Assembly (NCBI RefSeq): GCF_002890895.1
Contig: NZ_POUL01000001.1
Span: forward strand, 496,001-560,000
From: Stutzerimonas stutzeri
GTDB lineage: Bacteria; Pseudomonadota; Gammaproteobacteria; Pseudomonadales; Pseudomonadaceae
Length of the DNA: 64,000 nt
Direction of reading: 5' to 3'
In this document: piece after piece, positions 1 to 14,268 of the stretch
How positions within the stretch are numbered: the stretch's first letter is position 1
Layout: every line of letters starts with the position of its first letter
Notes under the pieces: model-generated
Databases searched by the model: none
What the model was told of the DNA's origin: nothing
What the model saw: only the letters and a program-made list of their open reading frames with translations
Position numbers and translations under genes: made by a program

Positions 1-1
1 C

Positions 2-17
2 GCACCTGCAAAGGTGC
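2..17 (-). terminator. Possible hairpin downstream of dnaE
   Basis: A 6-bp inverted repeat (GCACCT/AGGTGC with a 4-nt loop) begins 18 nt past the dnaE stop. The window ends before any U-tract could be seen, so a terminator role is only a guess. Confidence 0.25.
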
Positions 18-35
18 CCCCATCGGCGGGTCCCA

Positions 36-3557
<3,522 letters not shown>

Positions 3558-3593
3558 GAACGAACCTTGGACTGGCGAAACGACAAGCCGCGA

Positions 3594-3621
3594 ATTGTAC
3601 CGGAAAGCCGCAGCCGATTAA
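3594..3621 (-). promoter_or_regulatory. Candidate sigma-70 promoter for dnaE
   Basis: On the minus strand a TACAAT -10 element (3594-3599) lies 16 nt from a TTAATC -35-like element (3616-3621), about 37 nt upstream of the dnaE start. The -10 is a 5/6 match and the -35 is weak. Confidence 0.4.
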
Positions 3622-3689
3622 GACGGCGTTTAACCGCTTGTGGATCAGCGGAAAGCACGCCTCGATAGACTGAGGAATGCCGGCGAAGA

Positions 3690-4337
3690 TCAGCCTAGCA
3701 GGCTAGCCGCTTCGGCGGTCACGCGCTCAACCACGGCGCCGCCTTGCTCCAGTAGGTTACGCACAGGCGCGAAGGAACGGCGATGGATGATGGTCGGGCC
3801 GAGACGCCGCAGGGCGTCGAGGTGATGCGGCGTTGGATAGCCTTTATGGGCGGAAAGCCCATAGCCCGGATAGCACAGGTCCAGCGCACACATTTCCCGA
3901 TCCCGGCTGACCTTGGCCAGAATCGATGCAGCGGCAATTGCGGGTACCTGTGCATCGCCCTGTATGACCGATGCGCTCGGCACCGCAAGCTGGGGGCACC
4001 GATTACCGTCGATCAAGGCCAATCGAGGTCTGACGCTGAGCCCTTCGACTGCACGCTGCATGGCCAGCATGGTGGCATGAAGGATGTTCAGCTGATCGAT
4101 CTCATGCACCTCGGCGCGAGCAATGCACCAAGCGAGCGCTTTCTCGCAAATCTCATCGAATAACGCCTCGCGGCGAGCCTCGGTGAGCTTCTTCGAATCG
4201 TTCAAGCCCTTGATCGGACGCAAGGGGTCAAGGATCACCGCTGCAGTGACCACGGGTCCACACAGCGGCCCACGGCCCACTTCATCGACGCCAGCGACCA
4301 GCTCTTCAACCAGATTGAAATCCAGCCCGATTTGCAT
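3690..4337 (-). CDS. rnhB: Ribonuclease HII
   Basis: RNase HII cuts RNA in RNA-DNA hybrids and removes single ribonucleotides misincorporated into DNA. The protein is 215 residues, normal for the family. The signature [15 protein letters not shown] places the first two catalytic acids at D18 and E19. The longer open frame starts upstream inside lpxB, but the ATG at 4337 gives the family-like start MQIGLDFN. Its A is also the last base of the lpxB TGA stop (TGATG), which suggests translational coupling. The lpxB-rnhB-dnaE order is conserved in gammaproteobacteria. Confidence 0.96.
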   Translation of the reverse strand: MQIGLDFNLVEELVAGVDEVGRGPLCGPVVTAAVILDPLRPIKGLNDSKKLTEARREALFDEICEKALAWCIARAEVHEIDQLNILHATMLAMQRAVEGLSVRPRLALIDGNRCPQLAVPSASVIQGDAQVPAIAAASILAKVSRDREMCALDLCYPGYGLSAHKGYPTPHHLDALRRLGPTIIHRRSFAPVRNLLEQGGAVVERVTAEAASLLG

Positions 4338-5470
4338 CAGCGCGCGCCTATCAGTTCGAGCACTGCATCGGCCGCCTGGCTCGAGGCATCGCAACGCAGC
4401 GTACGGTGAATCGCATCAAACCCGTCGGTCTGCCTGTCGCCGTTATCCAGCAATGGCGACAACAGCTGAGCCATTGCGTCTGGAGTCGCAGCGTCCTGAA
4501 GCAACTCAGGAACAAGGAGCCGCTGGGCCAACAAATTAGGCAAGGCCACATACGGGCTTTTAACCAGGCGCTTGAGAATCCGAAACGTCAGCGGCGCAAC
4601 GCTGTAAGCCACCACCATGGGCCGCTTGTACAGCAAGGCTTCGAGCGTTGCGGTGCCAGAGGCGATCAGCACCGCATTGCAGGCGGCCAACGCCTCATGG
4701 GAACGACCGTCGAGCAACGTCAGCGGGAGGTCCCGCCCTGTCAGCATCTGCTCCAACTGAGCTCGCCGCTCGGAACTGGCACAGGGCACCACGAAACGAA
4801 TCCCCGGACGCATCGAGCGCAATCGGTCGGCTGCGGCCAGGAACAGTTCGCCAAGGCGAGCCACCTCTCCACCCCGACTACCGGGCATCAACGCCACGAC
4901 CAGCCCGTCCTGCGGCAGATTCAATAGAGCCCGCGCCTCGGCTCGATCAGCTACTAATGGGATAGTGTCGGCCAGTGGGTGGCCTACAAAACGCACCGCT
5001 ACCTGATGGTCGTCGTAAAACTTCGCCTCGAAGGGAAACAGCGTCAGCATCAGGTCGCAGGCTTCACGGATTTTCAACACACGCTTTTGACGCCATGCCC
5101 AGACCGAAGGGCTGACGTAATGCACCGTCTTGACACCAGCACGCCGCAATTTAAGCGCCAGGTCCAGATTGAAATCCGGCGCGTCAATTCCGATAAATAC
5201 ATCCGGACGCACTTCAAGCAAGGTCTTGAGCAGTCGTTTGCGTCGACAGAGCAGTTCCGGTAGGCGCCCGAGCACCTCAACCAACCCCATGACAGCCAGG
5301 CGTTCTTGCGGAAAATAGGATTTAAGCCCCTGCGCCTCCATTCGAGGGCCGCCCACGCCAACGAATTCGACCATCGGATACTGCGCCTTCAGCGCTTGCA
5401 TCAATCCGGCGCCAAGAATGTCGCCAGACGCTTCGCCAGCAACTAACGCAACTTTTAGAGGTTTTGACAT
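4337..5470 (-). CDS. lpxB: Lipid-A-disaccharide synthase
   Basis: LpxB is a GT-B glycosyltransferase at the inner membrane that joins lipid X to UDP-diacylglucosamine, giving the beta-1,6 disaccharide core of lipid A. It has 377 residues. The N-terminus [19 protein letters not shown] is the family hallmark, and the C-terminal half contains the conserved segment [19 protein letters not shown]. The start lies one base from the lpxA stop and its stop overlaps the rnhB start, so all three are likely translated from one message. Confidence 0.98.
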   Translation of the reverse strand: MSKPLKVALVAGEASGDILGAGLMQALKAQYPMVEFVGVGGPRMEAQGLKSYFPQERLAVMGLVEVLGRLPELLCRRKRLLKTLLEVRPDVFIGIDAPDFNLDLALKLRRAGVKTVHYVSPSVWAWRQKRVLKIREACDLMLTLFPFEAKFYDDHQVAVRFVGHPLADTIPLVADRAEARALLNLPQDGLVVALMPGSRGGEVARLGELFLAAADRLRSMRPGIRFVVPCASSERRAQLEQMLTGRDLPLTLLDGRSHEALAACNAVLIASGTATLEALLYKRPMVVAYSVAPLTFRILKRLVKSPYVALPNLLAQRLLVPELLQDAATPDAMAQLLSPLLDNGDRQTDGFDAIHRTLRCDASSQAADAVLELIGAR

Positions 5471-5471
5471 A

Positions 5472-6248
5472 TCAGCGGGTGATACCGCGGTTCGAAGCCA
5501 GCACTGAGTCTCTAAACAGCGCTACCTCAGGAAATGCCTGGGCATCCACCTCGAGCGCAGTCAGTGCAGCCTCTACCGTCAATCCCTTGCGATAGACGAC
5601 TTTATAAGCATTGCGCAGTGCCATGATGGCTTCGGTGCTGAAGCCCCGACGACGCATGCCTTCGAAGTTCATGCCGCGCGCTTCGGCCGGATTGCCAAAT
5701 ACCGTCACAAAAGCGGGAACATCTTTGCCTATGGCCGTGCCCATGCCGGAAAAGCTGTAAGCACCGATGTGGCAATACTGATGGACAAGGGTGTATCCGG
5801 ACAGGATCGCCCAGTCACCCACATGCACATGGCCAGCTAGCGCTGTGTTATTGACCAGGATGCAATGATTGGCGATGACGCTGTCATGGCCAATGTGCGC
5901 ATAGGCCATGATCAGATTGTGGTCACCGAGCGTGGTCTCGCCTCGATCCTGCACGGTGCCGCGGTGAATGGTCACCCCTTCGCGGATCACGTTGTGATCA
6001 CCAATCACAAGGCGGGTAGGCTCACCCTTGTATTTGAGGTCGGGGGTATCTTCACCCACCGAGGAAAACTGGAAGATTCGATTGTGCCGGCCGATACGGG
6101 TCGGCCCCTTGATGACCACGTGAGACGCGATCACGGTACCCTCGCCTATTTCGACATCCGGGCCGATGATCGACCACGGGCCGACCTGAACGTCATCCGC
6201 CAGCCGGGCCGCAGGATCGACGATGGCGCGAGGGTCGACCAAACTCAT
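5472..6248 (-). CDS. lpxA: UDP-N-acetylglucosamine acyltransferase
   Basis: LpxA carries out the first step of lipid A synthesis, moving a 3-hydroxyacyl group from ACP to the 3-OH of UDP-GlcNAc. The protein is 258 residues and is built from left-handed beta-helix hexapeptide repeats. The segment [15 protein letters not shown] contains the catalytic histidine region. A longer frame exists, but ATG at 6248 ([12 protein letters not shown]) matches the family and overlaps the fabZ stop by 4 nt (ATGA). The C-terminal ARGMNFEGM segment resembles P. aeruginosa LpxA, which prefers 10-carbon chains. That chain-length inference is tentative. Confidence 0.97.
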   Translation of the reverse strand: MSLVDPRAIVDPAARLADDVQVGPWSIIGPDVEIGEGTVIASHVVIKGPTRIGRHNRIFQFSSVGEDTPDLKYKGEPTRLVIGDHNVIREGVTIHRGTVQDRGETTLGDHNLIMAYAHIGHDSVIANHCILVNNTALAGHVHVGDWAILSGYTLVHQYCHIGAYSFSGMGTAIGKDVPAFVTVFGNPAEARGMNFEGMRRRGFSTEAIMALRNAYKVVYRKGLTVEAALTALEVDAQAFPEVALFRDSVLASNRGITR

Positions 6249-6685
6249 ATCTTCTGTTCCGCACAAATGATTTCCGCCGAGCATACCGGCTTACCGTCAA
6301 CACTGGCGCGGCAATCGAACTTCCAGATTCCTCGCTTGGCGCTGATGAAGGATGCCTCGAGCGTCAACTGATCGCCCGGCACGACGGGTTGACGGAAACG
6401 CAGCTTGTCCGAGCCGACAAAAAAGTACAGTGTGCCATCGGCTGGCTTCGCACCCATCATCTTGAAACCAAGCAGCCCCGCCGCTTGCGCCATGGCTTCA
6501 ATGATCAAGACGCCCGGCATGATCGGATGCTGCGGAAAATGCCCGTTGAAGAACGGTTCGTTGATGGTGACATTCTTGTAGCCGCGAATACGCTTGGCAT
6601 CCGTGTCTAACTCCACCACCCGGTCAACCAGCAGAAAGGGGTACCGGTGGGGAAGGTATTCGCGTATCTCGTTGATATCCATCAT
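6245..6685 (-). CDS. fabZ: 3-hydroxyacyl-ACP dehydratase FabZ
   Basis: FabZ dehydrates 3-hydroxyacyl-ACP during fatty acid elongation, in competition with LpxA and LpxD for the same substrate pool. The 146-residue hot-dog-fold protein has [14 protein letters not shown] near the N-terminus and the active-site region [19 protein letters not shown], containing the catalytic His and Glu. Two adjacent ATG codons (6685 and 6682) could serve as start. It sits between lpxD and lpxA, as in most gammaproteobacteria, about 100 nt after lpxD. Confidence 0.97.
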   Translation of the reverse strand: MMDINEIREYLPHRYPFLLVDRVVELDTDAKRIRGYKNVTINEPFFNGHFPQHPIMPGVLIIEAMAQAAGLLGFKMMGAKPADGTLYFFVGSDKLRFRQPVVPGDQLTLEASFISAKRGIWKFDCRASVDGKPVCSAEIICAEQKI

Positions 6686-6785
6686 TTGGAAAAAAAGCCC
6701 GTAAGGAGAATGGGAGCCTGCACAGCCATATAGCCGAGCGACCCGCTGGCAAATGCCTTCTGATAGGAGCGATCAGACGGTATGG

Positions 6786-7844
6786 TCAGCCATCAGAAGC
6801 CGTATCCCCGCGCGGGGTCACGGACGCCAAGCGCTTTTCTACCTGCTGCAGCCGGCGCGCCATGTCGTCAAGGTGCCGAATCCGAGCAGCACTCTTGCGC
6901 CATTCCGCGGCAGGCTGCATGGCCGTTCCAGAAGAATAGCTTCCCGGCTCGGTGATCGACCGCGTGACCATGGTCATGCCTGTGATGAACACGTTATCGC
7001 AGACCTCGATATGCCCAACGAGCCCAGCGCCGCCCGCAATCATGCAGTTACGACCAACCTTCGTGCTACCGGAAATGCCGGAACAGCCAGCCATGGCAGT
7101 GTTATCACCGATCTGTACGTTATGCGCGATCATGATCTGGTTATCCAGCTTGACGCCATTGCCTATAACCGTATCCGATATGGCACCTCGGTCGATGGTG
7201 GTATTGGCGCCAATCTCGACGTCATCACCGATACGCACGCCACCGAGCTGAGCAATCTTTTCCCAACTGCCCTGCTCATTGGCGAAGCCGAACCCTTCAC
7301 CTCCGATCACCGCACCGGGTTGAATGACCACGCGTTCGCCGATGATTACGTCGTGACAAAGGGTGACGCGAGCAGCGAGCCGCCCTCCCGCGCCTATGCG
7401 ACTTCGTGCACCGACTAATGACTGCGCCCCAATCTGCACCCCAGGACCCACCCAGGCATCTGCCTCAATCACCACCTGCGCACCGATGCGCGCCGAGGGA
7501 TCAACCGAGGCACTGGGATCGACGACCGCGGTGGGATGAATACCGACGGGCGCCAGTGGCCGCCTCTCAAACAGATGCGAGATGCGCGCATAGGCAAGAT
7601 ACGGGTTGGCTACAACCAATGCGGTACCGGCGTAGCCATCGGCGTCCTTGGCGGTAAGCAGCACGCCGCCCGCTCTCGTCGCGGCCAGAAATTTCCGGTA
7701 CTGCGCATTGGCCAGAAAGCTCAAATGCTCAGGGCCAGCATCCTGCAACGTCGCGAGAGCTGACACTTGCAGCGAGCCATCGCCGCGCAGGTCGGCACCG
7801 AGCCGTTCGGCCAGATCGCCGAGCGTATAGGCCACTCTGCTCAT
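6786..7844 (-). CDS. lpxD: UDP-3-O-(3-hydroxyacyl)glucosamine N-acyltransferase
   Basis: LpxD adds the second, N-linked 3-hydroxyacyl chain in lipid A synthesis. The protein has 352 residues: an N-terminal uridine-binding domain, a long run of hexapeptide repeats including [17 protein letters not shown], and [20 protein letters not shown] leading to the IAHNV segment with the catalytic histidine. A C-terminal helix follows. The ATG at 7844 shares one base with the skp stop, so skp and lpxD are probably co-translated. Confidence 0.97.
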   Translation of the reverse strand: MSRVAYTLGDLAERLGADLRGDGSLQVSALATLQDAGPEHLSFLANAQYRKFLAATRAGGVLLTAKDADGYAGTALVVANPYLAYARISHLFERRPLAPVGIHPTAVVDPSASVDPSARIGAQVVIEADAWVGPGVQIGAQSLVGARSRIGAGGRLAARVTLCHDVIIGERVVIQPGAVIGGEGFGFANEQGSWEKIAQLGGVRIGDDVEIGANTTIDRGAISDTVIGNGVKLDNQIMIAHNVQIGDNTAMAGCSGISGSTKVGRNCMIAGGAGLVGHIEVCDNVFITGMTMVTRSITEPGSYSSGTAMQPAAEWRKSAARIRHLDDMARRLQQVEKRLASVTPRGDTASDG

Positions 7845-8347
7845 TAGCGCAGCTGATTCATGCGCTCAATGACCTGGCGGGTGATGTCGTACTGCGGCTT
7901 GACATCAACCACCGCGCCACGCTCGAGCACCAGATCATAGTCACCCTTTTTGATGACCTCTTCGACTGCCTTGTCCAGCTTTGGCTTGAGCTGCTTGAGC
8001 ATGTCACGATCAGCGGATGCTTTAGACTCGTTCAGCTCCTTCGACAGAAACTGGAAGTCGCGGGCCTTTTGCTTGAATTCAAGCTCAAGACGCTCACGTT
8101 CAGCCTGCTGCATCTTATCGCCGTCCTTGCCCAGACGGTCCTGAATGCGCTTGGCGTCGCTCTCCAGTCCTTTAAGCTTCTCCAGCTGTGGGCCGAACTT
8201 CTTCTCTGCGTCGACCGAGTAGCGCTTGGCGGCGTCCGATTCGAGCAGAGCCATCTGATAGTTCATCACCGCTATTTTCATTTCAGCAAATGCGGGGGTC
8301 GCCACTAGAGCAGCGGCAATGACAAGCAATTGGGTCAACTTACGCAC
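7844..8347 (-). CDS. skp: Periplasmic chaperone Skp/OmpH
   Basis: Skp binds unfolded outer-membrane proteins in the periplasm and hands them to the BAM complex. It is about 167 residues: a signal peptide ([20 protein letters not shown]) and then a charged, helical, coiled-coil body rich in Lys, Glu and Gln. No ATG fits. Two in-frame GTG codons are possible, at 8359 and 8347. I chose 8347 because it gives a normal signal peptide (M-RKLTQ) and leaves better spacing from the GAAGAG sequence upstream. It lies directly after bamA. Confidence 0.93.
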   Translation of the reverse strand: MRKLTQLLVIAAALVATPAFAEMKIAVMNYQMALLESDAAKRYSVDAEKKFGPQLEKLKGLESDAKRIQDRLGKDGDKMQQAERERLELEFKQKARDFQFLSKELNESKASADRDMLKQLKPKLDKAVEEVIKKGDYDLVLERGAVVDVKPQYDITRQVIERMNQLR

Positions 8348-8394
8348 GGTATATACCACTCTTCAGGAATGCGCCGGAGCATGGCTCCAGATGA

Positions 8395-10758
8395 TTAAAA
8401 GGTTTGGCCTAGCGAGAACTGGAAGACCTGAGTATCCGCTTCGTCCGGCTTCATTACTGGCATCGCCAGGCTGAAACTCAGCGGCCCCATAGCAGTAATC
8501 CAGGTCAGACCGACACCGACCGAGCTGGCCATGTCGCCGATATCGATATCGCTGCATTTAGCCGAGCCCGACGGGCAATTCGTATCGTAGACGTTACCCA
8601 CGTCCCAGAACACCGAGGTGCGCAACGAGCGTTGATCCTTGACGAACGGCATCGGAAACAGCAGCTCCATCCCGCCCTGAATCAGCACGTTACCACCGTA
8701 GGGCAGCGCATCCTGATCAGGATCGGCAATAGTGCCCTCATTCCCGGTTACAGGCTCGCCACGGCTCGGCGTGCTGCGCGGACCGAGACTGCTGTCTTCG
8801 AAACCACGGACGGAGTTGAAGCCACCGGCATAGTAGTGCTCATAAAACGGCAGCCGTGATGTCGAGCCATAGGCGTCCCCATAGCCCAGCTGCGTATGCA
8901 GCCGCATGGTGTAGGTCTTGGTAACCGGCACGAACAGCTGAGCGTTGTAATCGAGTTTATAGAACGACAGGTCGCTGCCTGGAATGGTGGTCTCCAGTGA
9001 CAGGCTCTGTGAATGACCCCGGGTTGCCAGAACGCCACGGTTCAACGTCGACTCAGACCAACCGACTGAAGCCTTGAAGTTGAGATAACTGTCGCCTTCC
9101 TGCTCGATGAAATCGAAAATCTCATCAACCGTGTAGCGTCCACTGTCGATCGTGTCCTGTTGCGCGGACAGACCAAACGACAGCCGCGAAGTCTCGCTGA
9201 TCGGATAGCCAATGTTCACACCGCCACCCAGACTGTCGACCGAGTAGCTTGAAACGTCGTAGTCCAGCTCGTCGTAGTCGGTGGTTCGATAGAAAGCGTT
9301 GTAGCCAAGGCTTACGCCGTCTTCGGTCCAGTAGGGATCCACAAATCCGAAGTTGTAACGCGACTGGTATTCGCTGCGGGTGAGCCCGACGCTGACACGA
9401 TTACCGGTGCCTAGGAAGTTGTTCTGACTGATCGACCCGCCGAGAATCAAACCCGCATTCTGCGCAAATCCGATGCTCGCCATAATCGAGCCAGACGGCT
9501 GTTCTTCGACGCTATAGTTCACATCGATCTGGTCGTCGGTGCCTGGGACCTGCGGCGTTTCGACGTTCACTTCCTTGAAGAAGCCCAACCGTTCGAGACG
9601 TGTCTTGGACTGGTCGATCAGATAGGTGGATGCCCACCCGCCTTCCATTTGGCGCATCTCGCGTCGCAGCACTTCGTCTTCGGTCTTGGTGTTGCCGCGG
9701 AAGTTGATGCGATTGACATAGGCGCGCTTGCCTGGATCGACCACAAAGGTGATCGATACAGTGTTGTCCTCGTCGTTGGTTTCCGGCACGCCGTTGACGT
9801 TGGCGAAGGTATAGCCCTCATTGCCCAAGCGGCGAGTGATCAGCTCCGAGGTGGTAGTCATCACTTTTCGCGAGAAGACCTGCCCTTCCTTTGCCAACAG
9901 CAAGGATTGCAGCTCTTCTTGGGGCACTTTCAAATCGCCGCTCAGTTTGACGTCACTGACGGTATAGCGGTCGCCTTCAGCGATGTTTACCGTGATATAG
10001 ACGTCTTTCTTGTCTGGCGTGATGGACACCTGGGTAGAGGTGATGTCCATGTTGATATAGCCGCGATCCAGGTAATAGGAGCGCAGACGCTCAAGATCAC
10101 CGGACAGTTTCTCCCGCGCGTACTTGTCGTCATTACGGAAGAACGACAACCAGTTACTGGTCTTCAACTCGAACAGGTCGGAGAGATCTTCGTCAGGAAA
10201 CACGGAGTTGCCGACGACGTTGATATGCTTGATTGCCGCGACGGAACCTTCGTTTATGTTGATCTTCAACGCGACGCGGTTGCGTGGCTGCGGAACAACC
10301 TCGGTCTCGATCGTGGCCGAGTAGCGACCCTGCGCAACATACTGCCGCTGCAGCTCGTTGCGCACACCTTCGAGCGTGGCTCGCTGGAAGATTTCACCTT
10401 CGGCAAGGCCTGACTGCTGGAGACCGGAAAGCAGGTCTTCGGTCTTGATTGCCTTGTTACCATCGATTTCGATGCCGGAGATCGACGGGCGCTCGACTAC
10501 GTTGATTACCAGCACATCGCCTTCACGGCCGAGCTGGATGTCTTCAAAAAAACCGGTGCGAAACAACGCTCGGGTTGCATCGACCAGCCGACTGTCGTCA
10601 GCTGCCTGACCGACATTCAGCGGCAACGCGCCAAAGACACTGCCAGCAGAGACTCGCTGCAGACCGTTGACGCGTATATCGGAAATAGTGAAGGACTCGG
10701 CGTGAACTTCGGCAATCATCAGTGCGGAAATAACCGCAGGTAGCAGCAGACGTTTCAT
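8395..10758 (-). CDS. bamA: Outer membrane protein assembly factor BamA
   Basis: BamA is the essential core of the BAM complex, folding beta-barrel proteins into the outer membrane. The mature protein has five N-terminal POTRA domains followed by a 16-strand barrel. The VRGF motif of loop 6 is present (GGFNSVRGFED), and the chain ends in phenylalanine (FSLGQTF) as expected for the C-terminal beta-signal. The start at 10758 gives a signal peptide MKRLLLPAVISALMIAEVHA and has an AAGGACTTC ribosome site just upstream. The frame is open 19 codons further. Its position between rseP and skp is conserved. Confidence 0.98.
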   Translation of the reverse strand: MKRLLLPAVISALMIAEVHAESFTISDIRVNGLQRVSAGSVFGALPLNVGQAADDSRLVDATRALFRTGFFEDIQLGREGDVLVINVVERPSISGIEIDGNKAIKTEDLLSGLQQSGLAEGEIFQRATLEGVRNELQRQYVAQGRYSATIETEVVPQPRNRVALKININEGSVAAIKHINVVGNSVFPDEDLSDLFELKTSNWLSFFRNDDKYAREKLSGDLERLRSYYLDRGYINMDITSTQVSITPDKKDVYITVNIAEGDRYTVSDVKLSGDLKVPQEELQSLLLAKEGQVFSRKVMTTTSELITRRLGNEGYTFANVNGVPETNDEDNTVSITFVVDPGKRAYVNRINFRGNTKTEDEVLRREMRQMEGGWASTYLIDQSKTRLERLGFFKEVNVETPQVPGTDDQIDVNYSVEEQPSGSIMASIGFAQNAGLILGGSISQNNFLGTGNRVSVGLTRSEYQSRYNFGFVDPYWTEDGVSLGYNAFYRTTDYDELDYDVSSYSVDSLGGGVNIGYPISETSRLSFGLSAQQDTIDSGRYTVDEIFDFIEQEGDSYLNFKASVGWSESTLNRGVLATRGHSQSLSLETTIPGSDLSFYKLDYNAQLFVPVTKTYTMRLHTQLGYGDAYGSTSRLPFYEHYYAGGFNSVRGFEDSSLGPRSTPSRGEPVTGNEGTIADPDQDALPYGGNVLIQGGMELLFPMPFVKDQRSLRTSVFWDVGNVYDTNCPSGSAKCSDIDIGDMASSVGVGLTWITAMGPLSFSLAMPVMKPDEADTQVFQFSLGQTF

Positions 10759-10827
10759 GAAGTCCTTTCTTTTCAAACCTGATAATTGAACCTGCGCGTG
10801 GCGCGGCGACATCAAGGTATATGGCGG

Positions 10828-12180
10828 TTAAAGGCGGCCAAGGTCGTTGACCAGCGCAAGCAGCATCACCCCAACAACCAGGCTGATACCGATCTGTACT
10901 CCCCAACCCTGGACCCTGTCCGACAAGGGACGTCCACGGACCCACTCGACCAAGTAGAAGAGCAGGTGCCCTCCATCCAGGACAGGGATAGGCAATAGAT
11001 TGAGTACCCCAAGACTTATGCTCAGGTAGGCGAGGAAATTCAGGAAGTCGCCCACGCCCGACTGTGCAGAAGCGCCCGCCACTTTAGCAATGGTTATCGG
11101 ACCGCTCAAGTTTTTTACCGAGAGCTCCCCGAACAGCATTTTCCTAAGCGAATCCAGTGTCAGAACGCTCATTGTCCATGTGCGACGAAGCCCTTCACCG
11201 ACAGCTTCGACGGGACCATGACTGACCTGACGCAACATTTCCGGTGGCCATTCCCCCCCCGCAACGCCAGCACCAAGATAACCCCGACGCTTATCCCCAT
11301 CACCACGCTCAGCCAGCGTCAGGGGCAGTTCAATCTGCTGGCCGTCACGCTCGACCCCCAGTAACACTGCCCGTCCGGCCAGCGGCTTGACCCGATCTAT
11401 TACTGCTTGCCATTCGGTCAGCGCCTCTCCATCAATACTGACCAAACGATCCCCTAGTTGAACACCAGCAGCCTGAGCCGGCCCTTCCGGATCCAGCTGG
11501 GCAACCACCGGTGCGATTTCCGGACGCCAAGGGCGAATGCCCAGCGAACCGATCGGGTCAGGTTCTTCGGCGCCTTTCAGCCAATCCGTCAGCTGCAGCT
11601 GCAGCCGTTGCGGCTGATCGCCATCAACCCCACGCACCAGCATCTCCAGCGAGCCGCTTTCACCTAGTCGCCGGATGAGCTGCAAGTTGACCTCTGCCCA
11701 ACCAGCCGTTGGCTTGCCGTTGATTTCGACGATTTCCTGCCCAGGCATCAGCCCTGCCCGCTCAGCAAGGCTACCGACCTCTACCGCACCCACAACCGGA
11801 CGGACTTGCTCGGTGCCCAACATGGCCAACACCCAGAAGAACACCAGGGCAAGCAGAAAGTTGGCTAACGGCCCAGCCGACACAATGGCGAAACGCTGCT
11901 TTACGGTTTTGCGGTTGAAGGCCTGCTCCAGCAGAGCGGGCGGTACGTCGCCCTCGCGCTCATCGAGCATCTTGACGTAGCCGCCGAGAGGGATCGCGGC
12001 GAGAACGAACTCGGTACCCTGGCGGTCATGCCAGCGCAACAACGGCCGACCAAAGCCTACCGAGAAGCGCAGAACCTTGACGCCGCAACGACGAGCTACC
12101 CAGAAGTGCCCGAACTCGTGAAAGGTTACCAGTACACCCAGCGCCACGAGGGTGCCAATGATCATGTACAGCGCGCCCAT
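10828..12180 (-). CDS. rseP: RIP metalloprotease RseP
   Basis: RseP is an inner-membrane site-2 protease that cuts the anti-sigma factor (RseA/MucA) and so releases the envelope-stress sigma factor; it also clears signal-peptide remnants. The 450-residue protein shows the zinc motif HEFGH at residues 21-25, two PDZ domains in the middle and the C-terminal NLLPIPVLDGGH segment that completes the metal site. Several transmembrane helices flank these. The position just upstream of bamA suits its envelope-stress role. Confidence 0.97.
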   Translation of the reverse strand: MGALYMIIGTLVALGVLVTFHEFGHFWVARRCGVKVLRFSVGFGRPLLRWHDRQGTEFVLAAIPLGGYVKMLDEREGDVPPALLEQAFNRKTVKQRFAIVSAGPLANFLLALVFFWVLAMLGTEQVRPVVGAVEVGSLAERAGLMPGQEIVEINGKPTAGWAEVNLQLIRRLGESGSLEMLVRGVDGDQPQRLQLQLTDWLKGAEEPDPIGSLGIRPWRPEIAPVVAQLDPEGPAQAAGVQLGDRLVSIDGEALTEWQAVIDRVKPLAGRAVLLGVERDGQQIELPLTLAERGDGDKRRGYLGAGVAGGEWPPEMLRQVSHGPVEAVGEGLRRTWTMSVLTLDSLRKMLFGELSVKNLSGPITIAKVAGASAQSGVGDFLNFLAYLSISLGVLNLLPIPVLDGGHLLFYLVEWVRGRPLSDRVQGWGVQIGISLVVGVMLLALVNDLGRL

Positions 12181-12265
12181 ATTTCCTCTGCCTCGAAAGG
12201 TCTTTTAGCAGCCTGTCAGCCCGATCAATGCCGGGGCGTCACAGCCAAGTTGGGACTCTTGATCA

Positions 12266-13459
12266 CTATCGATCGCGGGCTTGCAACCAGCTCGAAGCAA
12301 GCTTGCGAGCCTGCGCATCGGCGGCAAACACGTCAGCAAGGCAACGAGCCGGAACCGAAGCCTCCTGATCAAGAACGTCCTCGATAATACTCGCGATTTC
12401 AGTGAAGCGAATGCGGCCGTTCAGGAAAGCATCCACAGCCACCTCATTTGCGGCATTGAGCATCGCTGGCGCCGTTCCGCCGTCCTGAGCGGCTTGGCGG
12501 GCGATCCGAAGACACGGAAATCTGTGCTGGTCGGGGGCCTCGAAATCCAGACGGGCCACCTGAAGCAGGTCGAGGGCGGACACGCCTGAGTCGATCCGCT
12601 CCGGCCAGGCCAATGCATGTGCAATAGGTGTGCGCATGTCGGGGTTACCCAGCTGCGCCAAGACCGAACCGTCGACGTAGTCGACCATCGAGTGGATGAC
12701 GCTTTGCGGGTGAATCACGACCTCGACCTGGTCCGGCCGAGCATCGAACAGCCAGCAGGCCTCGATGAGCTCAAGCCCCTTGTTCATCATGCTCGCCGAA
12801 TCGACCGAAATCTTGCGACCCATGGACCAGTTCGGGTGAGCACAGGCCTGATCAGCAGACACATCAGCGAGCTGCTCCAGAGGCAGTTGTCGGAACGGCC
12901 CACCTGAGGCGGTAAGCATAATACGCCGGACGCCGACACGGCTCAGGCCGGCTGCATAATTGCCAGGCAGGCACTGGAAGATGGCGTTGTGCTCGCTGTC
13001 GATGGGCAGCAACACCGCCTCGCTGTCATGCAGCGCCTGCATGAACAGCGCGCCGGACATGACCAGCGCTTCTTTGTTCGCTAACAGAACCCGCTTGCTG
13101 GCTTGAACCGCCGAGAGCGTCGGACGCAAACCGGCCGCACCAACAATCGCGGCCATGACCACATCGACCTCGGGATGCGCTGCAACCTCACTCAGACCAC
13201 CCTCACCTACCAGCACCCGCGTTTTGATGCTATCGCTGTCGAGTTGCTCCTGCAGCACACGAGCCCTGCTGCTATCAGCCACTACGGCATACCGGGGATG
13301 GTGCAGTCGGCACAGCTCACGCAACTCGGCGATGCGACTGAATGCAGTAAGCGCAAAAACCCGGTAACGCTCGGGATGACGGGCGATGACATCAAGCGTG
13401 CTCAGCCCGATGGAACCGGTCGCGCCAAGAATTGTTACCTGCAGCGGGCCACTCACCAT
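12266..13459 (-). CDS. dxr: 1-deoxy-D-xylulose 5-phosphate reductoisomerase
   Basis: Dxr makes 2-C-methyl-D-erythritol 4-phosphate, the committed step of the MEP isoprenoid pathway. It contains the NADPH site [32 protein letters not shown], and the metal/active-site stretch [18 protein letters not shown] place the start at the ATG at 13459 ([15 protein letters not shown]), 397 residues; GTG at 13456 is equally close. Either overlaps the end of cdsA by 4-7 nt. It supplies precursors used by the neighbouring uppS product. Confidence 0.96.
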   Translation of the reverse strand: MVSGPLQVTILGATGSIGLSTLDVIARHPERYRVFALTAFSRIAELRELCRLHHPRYAVVADSSRARVLQEQLDSDSIKTRVLVGEGGLSEVAAHPEVDVVMAAIVGAAGLRPTLSAVQASKRVLLANKEALVMSGALFMQALHDSEAVLLPIDSEHNAIFQCLPGNYAAGLSRVGVRRIMLTASGGPFRQLPLEQLADVSADQACAHPNWSMGRKISVDSASMMNKGLELIEACWLFDARPDQVEVVIHPQSVIHSMVDYVDGSVLAQLGNPDMRTPIAHALAWPERIDSGVSALDLLQVARLDFEAPDQHRFPCLRIARQAAQDGGTAPAMLNAANEVAVDAFLNGRIRFTEIASIIEDVLDQEASVPARCLADVFAADAQARKLASSWLQARDR

Positions 13460-14268
13460 GCACCCCAACCGGCGAGCCATAGCAGAACCGTGAATACGGG
13501 TACCGCAGCTGTCAAGCTGTCGATACGATCCATCACGCCACCGTGCCCTGGAAGCAGCTGGCTGCTGTCCTTGATACCAGAGCTGCGCTTGAACATGCTT
13601 TCGGTCAGATCACCAACAACGGAAATGACCACTACCAGAGCCGCACCCAACAGAGCGAGCACTAGCTCACGTGTGGACCAGGACTGATAGAAACCAACAG
13701 AAAACGTAATCAGCAGGCTGGTAACCAGGCCACCAATCATCCCCTCCCAACTCTTGCCCGGACTGACCTGCGGAGCGAGCTTGCGACGACCAAAGGTCTT
13801 CCCCGCCGCATAGGCACCGATATCAGCACCCCAGACCAGAACCATCACTGCAACGATCAACCAATTGCCCTGCGGCCACTGTTTCAGCAAAACCAGACCC
13901 TGCCAGGCGGGCAACAGAATCAGCAATCCGATAAACAGGCTGCCGGTACGCCCACCCCAGTGCCGCTGACTTCGGGGATAGCTGACGACCAGCGCTGCAG
14001 CCGCCAGCCACCAGACCACACTGATCGCGAGCAACCATGACGCCAGAGCGGGAACTGAATACAACCCAGCAAGTATCAGAGCGACCGCCGCTGCATAAAG
14101 CACCCGGACCGCTTGAGCCTCGAAACCTGCCAGACGCGCCCACTCCCAGCCCCCAAGCACTACGACAAGGCCTATGAACAGCGCAAAAGCGAGACCCTCA
14201 AGAAGAAAAAACCCGATCAGCGCGATCGGAAGAAGAATGGCTGCCGTGATGATGCGATGCTTCAGCAT
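13453..14268 (-). CDS. cdsA: Phosphatidate cytidylyltransferase
   Basis: CdsA makes CDP-diacylglycerol from phosphatidate and CTP, the branch point of phospholipid synthesis in the inner membrane. The 271-residue protein is strongly hydrophobic with about eight membrane segments. The CDP-DAG synthase signature is visible near the C-terminus as [19 protein letters not shown] followed by DRIDSL. Its start overlaps the uppS stop by 7 nt. Confidence 0.96.
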   Translation of the reverse strand: MLKHRIITAAILLPIALIGFFLLEGLAFALFIGLVVVLGGWEWARLAGFEAQAVRVLYAAAVALILAGLYSVPALASWLLAISVVWWLAAAALVVSYPRSQRHWGGRTGSLFIGLLILLPAWQGLVLLKQWPQGNWLIVAVMVLVWGADIGAYAAGKTFGRRKLAPQVSPGKSWEGMIGGLVTSLLITFSVGFYQSWSTRELVLALLGAALVVVISVVGDLTESMFKRSSGIKDSSQLLPGHGGVMDRIDSLTAAVPVFTVLLWLAGWGAW

